Positions 12,201 to 22,648 of a stretch of DNA of 64,000 bases are shown here, piece after piece (the first letter of the stretch is position 1; each line of letters starts with the position of its first letter). Source of the stretch: Verpa conica (Eukaryota > Ascomycota > Pezizomycetes > Pezizales > Morchellaceae); assembly GCA_033030425.1 (NCBI GenBank), contig JAUFSD010000011.1, positions 434,001 to 498,000 on the forward strand, given 5' to 3'. The position numbers and the translations under genes are program-made. Below the pieces are notes generated by a model. It ran no database searches and was not told the DNA's origin. It saw only the letters and a list, made by a program, of their open reading frames with translations.

Positions 12201-13786
12201 TACGGGTATGCGAGGAATCGGACGCAACGGTTAGATCTAGGAATTGTTACTAGCCATGGCAGGGAGTAGCATCTTGTGATTTAATTATTGAAAGAACTCG
12301 CCGAGGTTCTGCCGGCTTAACGGTAAACCGTGTTGGCGAAAGTTCGAGATTATCTGAGGGAATACAGGGCTGACATATACATAAGCACCCCCCCGGAAGA
12401 GCGCCCTTAAGATACATGTAATAATAAGAATAAGAATATGGCATCGAAGGTGAGTATTTGGAAGTGGCAACTCTTGGGAATAAGCAGGTACAAAAACAAA
12501 GCCAGAAAAAGCTCGGTTTACACACGCCTAATAAGCCTGTGTCCCTGGGGTTCTAAAAGGAGATACCCATTAGAAGGGCGGTAGATACCAATGGGTAAGT
12601 AGAGTAGAGTGACTGGGGTGGCATCCAGGATATCGTCCATGTGCCGGGACGTTTCCGTGAGTTCGATGCGCGAAGGTCTCACTCCTATCAATTAACGAGG
12701 TTTGGCACACTCAACGCGATCACCGCTAGCTGTTCAGCGCACCCACAGCCTCCGTGTGTGTTTGTTTGGGGAATACAGACGCGGCCTTGCTCTCCTCCTT
12801 GCGTTATAGTCGCCCTCCTGATTGTGTAGGTATTGCTCTCAGTACCCCAAGATAAATACACGCATCAGGGCGCCCGATTTGCATGGTTGGGGAATCGGAG
12901 GTTTTGGTGGGTGTCTGGCATTCCAATCGCTTCATCTCCAAGCTGCCTTACTACAACCGGTGGCCCTTTGCGCCGTCCCGCCGATAATTGCCCGCTTTCC
13001 ACAGGCTATCAATCTATTACAGATCCACCCGATACTCTCACCACCATCGCTGCATCAGAGTACATAATCGCTGCTGCTGCTTACCTGTTGGAGAAGCCAG
13101 CAGTATCCTGTTGATCAATAGTTAATCATCATCTTCCCCCTCCTCTCCAACAACAAGAACGGTTTCTGCCTTCTCCTCCCACCAGCACCAGCACCAGCAC
13201 CACCACCACCAGCGCCAGTAACCGTCGGAACTGGTCCCCAGTGATCAAAGACAATCTCCTAGTCCCTTTTACTCGAATACTCTTTAGTGATGCTGCAGGT
13301 ACGTTGTTTTGTTCTGATTGAGACCTGCCGTGTGCGAGACACAGTGACCAGGTCGCTAGGACTTTGCTGTGTCTCGCGCTCGTCCCTCCCCCTATGCATC
13401 TGCGGCGTTATGACGTCCAGGGGAGGCCCGCGAACTTAGATGGATCCCTCTCTCCGGTTGAGGGGTTTATTCTTGTTACTGCAGGGTCTCTCTTGCTTCT
13501 TGCTTCTTTCTTCCCGCTGCCCTGTCTACTATCACTGCCTGCTGCCTGTCTGTTGCCTGCGCCTACTGCTGCTACTACTGCTGCTGCTACTACTGCTACG
13601 GCTACTGCTACGGCCACTGCCCCTTCTCCTTTTACCATCTCCTCCTCCCCATCTTCCTTAAACTACCCCTCATCTCCCTTGACTAGGTAGCGAGATGCAT
13701 TTCACTCCCTGCTCGCTTGGTTCATTGTTGTCAAACTGCCCAGTTTGAGGCTAACTGGAACAATTGGCAACTTTGCTTGAGCTACA
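9293..13786. other. Gene-poor intergenic region (9.3-13.8 kb)
   Basis: The first 600 bases are the T-rich 3' flank of the NFX1-type gene. From about 9.9 to 10.95 kb the DNA is strongly AT-rich with dense TAA/CTA/TAG triplets and no usable frame, like an eroded, possibly RIP-mutated repeat. From 11.0 to 11.6 kb it is G/C-skewed, with a G8+ run near 11520; the proline-rich minus-strand ORF there is a composition artefact. From 12.6 to 13.78 kb come CT-rich and CTG/CTA trinucleotide tracts (13570-13625) forming the promoter and probable long 5' UTR of the cyclin gene. A TACATGTA palindrome lies at 12413. No gene is supported. Confidence 0.5.
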
Positions 13787-15058
13787 ATGCAGGTAGGATT
13801 TCGACCCGAAAACATCATGATCGCGGCCACGCAGTCTGAGAGCAGCGCGTATCATCGCCCATCATTGCCTCACGCCTCTGCAGCAAGTTCGGTAACGTCG
13901 TCAGAGCAATGGGCCTCTGTCCGATCATCGGCTTCCGCTGCCCCCACACCAGTACAACCTCCCACATCAGCTCGCGGGGCTACAACAACGTCTGCATTTA
14001 GACACTCATCGGCGTCGCATTCATCAACACCCATCATCTCTCACCAGCCTCCCAATACCCTCTCATCCGAACAGCCTCATAGTGGCCCCACATCCAGCTC
14101 CGCCTCTGCCGCTTCATCAACCTCCCCCAGCTCAAGACAATCTCCAGCACGGTCAAAACGAACGTCTGAAGACTCCGCTCCTATTTATTTGCGAGATCTC
14201 TCACAAGTAGTCGACTTGCCGAGAGAAGAACCCTTATCGCATTCCCCGCCCAAGAGAAACCGGAGCGGGGAAGAGGACAGGAAACGGTACGAAATCAGCG
14301 GAATGCCAGTACCAGACGTAATAGAGATGGTTGCTGGTCTCCTAACAAAGATCACTGCAACAAACGACCAACAGCATTCACAAATGCATCAGAATGTAGC
14401 CCCACCAGAAAACACCACTGGCATGAGCAATACCACAAACAGCGTCCTAGCATTCCATGGAAAGAATGTCCCTAGCATAACAATTCTCAGCTATCTGTCT
14501 CGGATACATAAGTATTGTCCAACGACATACGAAGTTTTCCTCTCACTGTTGGTTTATTTTGACCGTATGACTGAAAGAGTAAACAAAAATCCACCTTTGA
14601 ACTGGAAAGGCGGGGCTACAATTTCCAACGGAGAACTAAGTTCTCCTGGTGTCATCATCTCAGACCCATATAATTTCTCGCATTTCTTCGTAGTAGACAG
14701 CTTCAATATCCACCGGTTGGTCATAGCCGGTGTGACGTGCGCATCTAAATTCTTCTCTGATGTGTTTTATACAAATTCTAGATACGCAAAAGTATACCTC
14801 CATCCTTTTATTTTTTTGATGTCATTCAATTTACTAATTGATATAAAGGTTGGTGGTCTACCATTGCAAGAGTTAAATCACTTGGAGCTTCAATTCCTTA
14901 TCCTGAACGATTTTAGGCTTGCTGTACCAGTCGAGGAGCTAGAGGCATATGGGACGATGCTAGTGCAATTCTATGCACGAGAAGCAGTAGCAAATGCAGA
15001 CCTTCGGGGAATAGGCCTACCAGGAGGGCCACAACACATTGGAGCACCCCCAGCATGA
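13787..15058 (+). CDS. Pho80/PREG-type cyclin (Pcl family partner of a Pho85-like kinase)
   Basis: Cyclin of the PHO80/PREG class, regulatory subunit of a Pho85-like CDK acting in phosphate sensing and related nutrient signalling. Exons 13787-14791 and 14849-15058 give 404 residues. Residues 1 to about 215 are Ser/Pro/Thr-rich and low complexity, with a basic PPKRNR patch. The cyclin box begins near KNVPSITILSYLSRIHKYCP and continues through FDRMTERVN, the histidine-containing FNIHRLVIAGV, NSRYAKVGGLP and LNHLELQFLILNDF. The 57-base intron (GTATAC donor, CTAATTGA branch, TAAAG acceptor) is a multiple of three without a stop, so an unspliced message would insert 19 hydrophobic residues in the cyclin box. 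Splicing restores the conserved AKVGGLP, so I accept it. Start is the first ATG; a second in-frame ATG lies 30 bases downstream. PREG-like rather than G1 cyclin, by motif. Confidence 0.9.
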   Translation: MQVGFRPENIMIAATQSESSAYHRPSLPHASAASSVTSSEQWASVRSSASAAPTPVQPPTSARGATTTSAFRHSSASHSSTPIISHQPPNTLSSEQPHSGPTSSSASAASSTSPSSRQSPARSKRTSEDSAPIYLRDLSQVVDLPREEPLSHSPPKRNRSGEEDRKRYEISGMPVPDVIEMVAGLLTKITATNDQQHSQMHQNVAPPENTTGMSNTTNSVLAFHGKNVPSITILSYLSRIHKYCPTTYEVFLSLLVYFDRMTERVNKNPPLNWKGGATISNGELSSPGVIISDPYNFSHFFVVDSFNIHRLVIAGVTCASKFFSDVFYTNSRYAKVYLHPFIFLMSFNLLIDIKVGGLPLQELNHLELQFLILNDFRLAVPVEELEAYGTMLVQFYAREAVANADLRGIGLPGGPQHIGAPPA

Positions 15059-17515
15059 TGTACTATGACCACATTAGTCACTATAAGAGGTTTTTTGTCT
15101 GGCCCTTACACGCACCGACCAGCACGATTCTCTACCGTCATTACTTTTATCTTTTTTCAACGAACTCTTTGGGCGGGAAGCGATCAGATCTTTTCTTCTG
15201 TTTCATTTTTAGATTAGGTAACAGGCGAATATTACGAAAGATTGGCGGTTATCGTTTTATTGTTTTTCATTGTTAAAGCGCCGGGAGGACTCGTTTCAGT
15301 ACCTAGACGGGATACCAGGAGAGTTGAAGGAGTGGGAGAGCGGGGAGTAGCCGCGCTTGGAGTGGTATTTTATACGAGGAGGCTGGGCGTTTGTCTATTT
15401 TCTTATATATGGGCTCTAGCCGGATTTATGAATACGGCTACTGTGGATGTAGAGATTTGTGGGGAAATGGGGCGTCATTGGCGTCACTGGGGGGTATTGA
15501 ATATGTTCTATCATGTTTGTGATGGAACGCTTCCCTGGGAGGATAACGTAGGATATGGGGGATGTGGTGACAATTATAATTTTTGCTCTTGTTTTTTGCG
15601 TTTTTTATCAGTTCATCTTTTCTGTTTTGTTGCATATGCCCTTCGTTGTCCACGGGCATTGTTAACCACATCGCATTTTTAGCTTGGAAAGAGGGGATGC
15701 GGGGATACAATGGGCTTTTCTCTTTCGGAGGCTTTTATTCATTTTATTATTTCCTTTCCCTGGGCGGTCTTTTCTTTTCGGCAGTTTGGAATCGGTTTTT
15801 GTGCTGGTGGTTATTTTATCAAGGTTCCTATTCATGTTAGATCTGACTACCTTCTCTCCCTTTCTCTCAATTATTCTATTTCTCGTACCTATTTCCGCAT
15901 TTTCATATTCTCACTATTTTTTTCTATTCGTTTTCCCCCTGTCCTGTGGGTTCTTTCCGCGGAGGTCGGGACTTGATTCCTGGGCGAAGATATTCTTAGA
16001 ATGGTTTCTGCCTATGCTTTTTCCCTCGGATTAGCGTTGGGGATGGGAGTGGAGTCTATATATCACTTGGGGGGTATAGTGGGGAATGTTGAGGTTGATG
16101 TTCCGGGTAGAAGGGGGGAAGGGGGGAGGGTATTGATTATTTTAACGACGTTATGAACTTTTAATTTGGTATGATACTTGAAAACTATAGTTGATCCCTT
16201 ACACTATATTATTCGCGTAAAACTAAACTCTCTTTCGACTTCTGTAAAGGAAAAAACCCTGGTATCTTTTCGCCAGGAAGTTCACGGAACTCGATATATT
16301 GTTCCCGCTCTGTAAAACCATGCTCCTTGTCCTAGGCTTCCCTTGTTCTGTCGCCACCACACCCGTATCTTCCGTTCTTTTTTTAAATTACTTTTTTTTC
16401 CTTATTCTTTCTTTTTTTGCTTCTTTTGTTTCAACCAAATCTTCCCCCACCTCCAAAAAAAACCGGGACATCTTTAATCCTCGTAAAATAACCAGTTTCT
16501 CATGACCAACCCGAAACCTGAAAAACAACGTGTCATTACTCTTCGCAGGGGGGTGGGAGGCTTATCGATTATCGATAACCTTATCAGCCTCCCCTTGGCT
16601 TGAGGTCTCGGTAGTGAGGGGGTCCCCACGTGCTAGGGTTTGTGGATGACGGCGGGTCTTGGCGAGCTTTGACCTTAGGTTGTGCAGAGAAGAGACATTG
16701 CTCTCGTGGGGCAGAATGGGTAGGTTCCTGGTGACGGTAGTTTCTCGTGAAATTGAAGGAGGTTGGATGAAAGATAAAGACTAGGGATATGCACTCTACG
16801 GCTCTGTGACTTCCTTCTTTGGCTACCTGGCCCCCGTAGACTAGTTTCACCAATTTACTGTCATCGCGGTCCCCAGCGAGCTGGGAGGAGCTCGGATACC
16901 CCATCCATCCATCTACTACAATCTCTCGGAATGTAGAAGCTGCATACGACACACTATGGGTGGACCGTACCACTTCTAAAAAAAATAAAGTATAATATAT
17001 AGTACAAAGCTCTCCAGTCCCAAGTTCACCCGAAAATACTCCCATTTTCTGCAACGGGTCATCAACCATCACCCGAAGCTAGACTAAACAAACAAAAACA
17101 AATAAAAGAGGGCTGATATTTCCCTCGACCGTGCCCTGTGACTAAAAAAATGAAATAAACCTACAAATAGGCCTGGTGTATCGTGCCGAAAGTCCGCCCC
17201 CAGAAAACGCTAATAAAAAGAAACGAAGCGCATGCATAGTTTATGCAATATGAATTAATGGTTGCATTACTAGACCTAGTCATGCGAAAGATGAATGAGG
17301 AGAAAACCGTGGCTGTCAAAAGTCATTAAACCATGTTTTCTTTCTCGTAACCAATCCTTGGCGGGCTTGTTCGGCCTTCTGTTGTTTTCTTGGGACTTTG
17401 GCTAAAATATAAGGTCAGCTTATTAAAAGCTAATAGCACCGGAGAAAATTGATATAACCCTAACAACAATGTTGTTTCGGTTCTTTTCCACTAGAAGCAG
17501 AGGGAGCTGTGATCC
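15059..17515. other. T-rich intergenic region between cyclin and Ulp1-type protease
   Basis: Convergent 3' flanks. 15.1-16.5 kb is very T-rich on the plus strand; its hydrophobic ORFs (Phe/Leu runs) are composition artefacts. A nested inverted repeat lies at 16557-16591. 17.1-17.5 kb is A-rich. No gene is supported. Confidence 0.5.
16557..16591. repeat. Nested inverted repeat / hairpin
   Basis: The core TTATCGATTATCGATAA (16562-16578) has two 8-base arms around a single T. It is enclosed by GAGGCT (16557-16562) and AGCCTC (16586-16591), which are also complementary. It could form a stem-loop downstream of the cyclin gene. Function unknown. Confidence 0.55.
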
Positions 17516-18455
17516 TCACCTTCTTGAAGCCTTCTTCCTCAATGACTCGCAAACTTTCAACATTTCCTTCCTCACACCTGACGCATCTACCCTCTTCCCT
17601 CCTAAGCTCATATTCACTTCCCTTTCAGCCTCCACCGCTAACAACCTCCTCACAAGCAGATGCTTCATCGCCCAACATACGTGCACCCCACAATCACTCC
17701 CATTATCTTGTTGTGGTGTGTCCTCGATGTTACTTAGCCTCAACTGGACCCTCAATAGCGGTTCTAGCTTATGTACCACCATTCTAGCTTCGCTATAGTT
17801 GGCCGGCGATAATGAATCGTAATGGAAGGCGACTCGGTCTCGTACACTGACTACTAGTAAGGACCAGTGAGAACCGCCTTCAGGAATCGCAGGATTGCGA
17901 CAGTCGTTGATTGGGAGAAATATGTGGGATGCGCTACGGACGTCAGGGAGAGCTGATGTGAGGGATAGTGGATCTTTTGGGAGAAATTGTTAGGCTAATC
18001 CTAAAGGACTGGTGGGGGGAGGGGGGATACCGTAGGTAGACTTTAGGAGGAAGGCCATAGAGGGCCTAAGTAGTATTATTTTAGAGCTCGATTGCTTTGA
18101 GAGTGTTTCGTGTTCAAGGTACCTATATCCACACGACACAAAAAGAGTGTAGATGGGATTTGTTAGTAGGAGTGATATTGGATTGCAAGCGAAAATACAG
18201 GATTGCCTACGCACTCCTCCCAGAACGAAATGTTCTATAGGTGGTACATTAGTCAATTCCTCTTTTCGCTGGGTTGAAGTGATAGACTAAGCATAAAGCC
18301 GTACATTGTCCGTGAGCCAGTCATTTTTCAAACAGTCGATATCCTCTCTTGTGACTGCCGTCACCGGAACAATACAAGGCTGCTGGTCAGACAGGTGTAG
18401 CCCCAAAGGAAATCTCTTTGTCTTTTAGAAATTCACATACGGCAGATATCGTGAT
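17516..18455 (-). CDS. DEN1/SENP8-like Ulp1-family cysteine protease (NEDD8 protease), 5' end unresolved
   Basis: C48 (Ulp1) protease most like NEDP1/DEN1/DenA, which processes NEDD8 and strips it from non-cullin substrates. Minus-strand exons: 18354-18305, 18234-18215 (20 bases), 18122-18031 and 17973-17516. All junctions are GT/AG and keep frame, rebuilding TREDIDCLKNDWLTDN, NISFWEEYLEHE, LRPSMAFLLKSTYDPLSLTS and HIFLPINDC. The catalytic set is complete: His in GGSHWSLL, Asp in FHYDS, Gln and Cys in QQDNGSDCG. About 222 residues are accounted for. A 15-base exon at 18455-18441, with a perfect GTATGT donor, would add HDIC before LTRED, but I could not find the initiator ATG. It reads as intact, not as a pseudogene. 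It is convergent with the cyclin gene. Specificity for NEDD8 over SUMO is inferred from motif resemblance. Confidence 0.83.
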
Positions 18456-20600
18456 CTATTATTCATTTAGCTCTAAAGCCTTAGTGGACTCTAAGGTGGG
18501 ATGGAAAACACGTACACGACAGATATGGATCTTCCGGTCTCAGGTTCTTATTGCGCCGCCAGATTACACCTCAGCATCAGCTCTTGGGCCTCTGGGCAAG
18601 AGTGTGACAACGGAGGCCTTACCTCGTCCCTGTGGAATCCACTACTAATCTCTCGAATAGCCTCACGGAATGGCATTGTGACTGATTAATAGGTTGGCAC
18701 CCGCTCTTGTAGCTGTAGGGATGCGAGGATTAAGTAGGGTTGATTGAAGCGGCAATAGAGATGGAACTCGTTGTAGTAAAAGGATGTAGAAGGCTGGTGT
18801 AAAGAGGAGGATCCTGAGCTGGGATTACTTATTTGAGGCGATGATTTCCTATGTGTTGTCGAAATCCTGTCGCCGTCCTAGGAAGGAGATCCCGACGTCA
18901 TTTGCGGGGGCATAATGATCAGGTCCACCCCTCGCTAAGATTCCAACCCCACGATTTCACAAAGAATGTGGGAAAGAGTATATATTCTCTGGGTCTTAGA
19001 TTGTTATGCCTACTAAAATCTATAATCCACGGCCGCAATAGGACGAAGAATGTACTTGGCCCCTTGAACAAGGTCTTTATTTTGGCGTCGTCATCACGGA
19101 GCCGCTTTATCCACTAAGGGTTAGGGATTGTAGATGCGTATATAAAGTAGCTACATAATCCAGGCGTCTCTGCTAGGGCTATCTCATATACAGAACCTTC
19201 ATTCTTACAAAAGTACACCTGGTTTTACTGGGCTGCTACTTGCCACTGATACTGCCAATCTCTGTATTACCAGTTCTTCCTTGTTTTTGTCAATATCTAC
19301 AACACTCGATACACTATTTGTACCTCACAAGACCTGACCACTGGTTCTATACGTAACTGACTAATTTTTGTGTAAATAAGATAATCTTTGGCGTTATAAG
19401 GGTCTAGTAGTTTCTAGAGTCTACTTACTGGCATATTACTGGATGTTGGGCGGCTGAGGAGGGTATTAAAAGAATCCATAGACATAATGGCTATACTAAA
19501 AACGATTTCCGAATTAGCTAGGAGGTTTTTACACATAAACGTGGTCATTGTCAACTAGAGCTGTGGGCTATAGGGTTCTCTATCGTTCTTTGTAGTGGAT
19601 GGCACGCTACGCCAAGTATGATGTATGGTATACCCCTTTGAGGCTGATGTTCCGGCATCCACAGTGGGTCAAATTTCATAGGAGGTTAATATAGGCCACT
19701 AATTATTTCTTACTTTTATAGGCCATAGGAGGCGATCATTTTTAGATGAGATGGGTAATATTCCTACAAATACCCAACCTATGATAAAGTGTACGCTGAT
19801 TACATCATTATGCTCCTGGTATTTAAGGGTATCCCTATACTATTAAGGCTTGTTTGTGAATGCACCCGCTCCAGAACCATGGATAATAGAGATATATACA
19901 AATTTTTACCCGGAGAACAAAGCATGTTATATTGTCTTGGCGATATACTTGGCATACATTCTTGGAACGATTGAGTACATCCATGCACTCAAGTTAACTA
20001 AGTACCAGTAAAGTACGTGTAGTCCATTGCCGTATTCATATGTACTCTATAGTGCCAAGTGCAGCTGATCTCCTATATATAACTGCATGTAGCTCCCGTA
20101 AACGCCTGCGGATATCCTGTAGCCGATCCCCGGCACATGGGATGCCTGAAGTTTACCTAGATAAATATTCAAACCTTACCTTCTCTGGTAAACCATTTAG
20201 CTCACCTAGCTACCAACAGGTACTAGTAACAAAAACACAAGGTAAGCAAATACATATCCGTCGACCGTTAGGGCTACTTTCTAAGGGAGCTTTTAGGTTA
20301 ATCTAGAGGATATTGACCTTCATAAATAGACTTCAGTACATCCCCACAGTCATAAACCTGGATACTACTAGTACAGCAAGTAGTTCACACTGGTAGAATC
20401 ACTTTCAATAAAACACCTACGATAATTTCTAGGACTCTCTATTCGGTCTACGATACTCTGCTCTAAACTAGGGCGGACCCTTATTCCCACTAGGGAGTGC
20501 ATTGTAACAAATATCCTACAACAGCACCGGTACCCTCCAGCTCTTATATTAAATCAGGCTCTACGGCAGTTTCACTTCCAAATCTCCCACCTGATCCTCC
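18456..20600. other. Intergenic, AT-rich relic-like DNA
   Basis: No supported gene. Up to about 18.7 kb it may hold the missing first exon and promoter of the protease. From about 18.8 kb the sequence is AT-rich with many stop triplets in all frames and few CpA/TpG contrasts, as expected of an old, mutated transposon. No transposase or reverse transcriptase motif could be recognised. Confidence 0.4.
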
Positions 20601-22648
20601 ATGAATAACCTCTGCGAACTCTGCTGGGACAACTTTGCGGACATCGAACATCATAAACAGCACTCTACAAACCACATCCGCGGTCCTAAATTTGAGTGCG
20701 ATCAGTGTAAACGATGGTTCAGCAACAAAAAAGCAAGGAAACGCCATTTCGAAGCAACAACTTGTATCGTTTCATCTGTGGGTAGAGCCCGTTGCCACGT
20801 CTGCGATACCATACTACCACAAAACAAGGACCTTAAACAGCACAAGAAAGTCCACAAGGCTGAGAAGGCCGCAGTAGCAGTATCCCAAGGGAGAATATCA
20901 ACATCTTCGTCTACCTGTGTTACTCCAAATCCCACAGTAATAACCTCACCCGAACCACCAAATTCCCCTGTTAACACTACTCCTCCTATACAAACTGAGC
21001 ACTGCGAAGCCCAAAACGATGCCTTCTGTGAACTTTGTTGGCTCACCCCTTCAGATACCTCCAGCCACCATAAGACCTATCCCCATACATTTGGTAAAAC
21101 TTATACTTGCACCGAATGCAACCGGTGGTTTAGTAGTAAAGCAGGGAGGAGTCGACATTTCGCAGTAACGGGGTGTGCTATGACGCCTCTCGAACCACTC
21201 CGTTGTCCCTACTGCGACCTATTGTTTCCAAAACTGAAAGGAAACCACACTGGAAACACTAAGGCTCTTCGGGACCATCGCAAAACCCATGAGCTCCAAG
21301 GACTTGAAGCAGTAGTACCCCTAGTACCCTCTACAGGAATGGCTCCCACAATGACATTTTGTGAACTCTGCTGGAATGAATACCCCGACATTGCACATCA
21401 CAAAATGTCTTCAGTTCATTAAGAGGTCAATATACCAAGTGCACGCAGTGTATTGTTGAACGGTGGTTTTCCAGTAACGCAGCGAGAGAACGCCACATTG
21501 CGGGTAATTGTTGCCTAAAGACCTCTGAGTTTCGTTGTTGCGACTGCAATATCAGCTTCCCAACTGCAAAACGTCTCTCGAAGCATAGCCGAAACACGAA
21601 TATCCACAAACCTCGAGAGGTTGTGGCACTGGGCGCATCTGATGGCTACTGTGAGCAATGCAATAAGATTTTCAGGTCTCCGGCCGCACTCGCAACCCAT
21701 CTTGCCTCTATAATCCATAACCCGATTATGGAACCTATGAAATGCCTTGGTGGGGCTAGTTGCAAGAAATCTTTCGTTACGCCCTCGGGAATGCTGGCCC
21801 ACCTCGAAAGCGGATCCTGTCGTTCGAAACTTAATCGAGACATAATTGATGATCTCGTCATCGCAAATGATCCCACAAACATCATCACAGACCAAGTTGC
21901 TGTTGAGACAAGGGCCCGAGATAGAATGGTCCTCACTTCTTCTGAATACTCTAGCTCTACTGGTGGTAGCGTGATGTTCACCCCCAGTGAAGCAAGTATC
22001 ACATACAGCAACAACAGTTCTGAAGACTGGAGTGATATTTTCGCAGCAACCAATGGAAGTGACGGGACTATCACACCGCGTGTTCGTAGAGGCTCAGGCT
22101 CGGATTCTGATACTGACTCTCAGAGCTTCCAGTTCATGTCTTCCGATAGTACTGCAGATCATCCTTACCTCCTCACCCCTAGCGATTCAGGTGACTCTGG
22201 CAGCGGTGTCTACTTGACACCTTCTGAGTCAGGCTACTCAGAAGGTGGTGTTTACTTAACCCCCTCTGATACTAGCGGTTCTGATATCTTCACCTCCACT
22301 GGTAGTTTCTCCAGCCAACTCCAGCCAACAATGCTCAGATGTCCCCTCTGTCCACCAACCCAGACTAAGCAATATAGAAGTGTTGATGCGCTTCATACAC
22401 ATATACGGTCGAAAGTCCATGCAGCAAAGATTTACCATTGTCCATCACCGACCGCATTGGGTAGTGATAATAGTGAGAAGACTCAGAAGAAGAAACAGAG
22501 GAGCTTTACGACATTGAGTGGGCTGACGCAGCATGTTGAGGCAGGGGCTTGTGAAGGTGGAAAGGCGACTTTTAATGCAGCAATGGCATTTGTTAATGAA
22601 AAATTAAAGGGGATGGGGGTGGCAGACATGAAGGTTATTGGGCAGTGA
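20601..22648 (+). pseudogene. Multi-module C2H2 zinc-finger protein with a single-base frameshift
   Basis: Probable nuclear nucleic-acid-binding protein. The frame from ATG 20601 runs to a stop at 21420-21422 inside the third repeat of an approximately 85-residue module. Each module starts CELCW or CEQC, has an HHK histidine pair, then CxxC-x-RWFS-x-RxRHF, then a CxxC finger ending H-x3-H. The -1 frame continues the same module without interruption (RGQYTKCTQC onward) to 22648, so one base is missing near 21417-21421, or it is a sequencing error. No intron can explain it: there is no GT/AG pair of workable length. The C-terminal half has a Ser/Thr/Pro region with repeated YLTPSxSG units and more fingers (LRCPLCPP, GLTQHVEAGAC), ending KVIGQ. 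If one base is missing, the product would be about 680 residues. I label it pseudogene because the frame as given is broken. Confidence 0.7.

Noticed and set aside
13364..13690. 108-codon ORF before the cyclin
   Set aside because: Ala/Thr/Leu runs from a CTG/CTA trinucleotide tract; better explained as a 5' UTR or promoter repeat.
15242..16034. Overlapping hydrophobic ORFs downstream of the cyclin
   Set aside because: Products of T-rich sequence with several overlapping frames and no conserved motif.
16584..17072. 162-codon minus-strand ORF
   Set aside because: No family signature, no splice or promoter support; its start lies in A-rich DNA.
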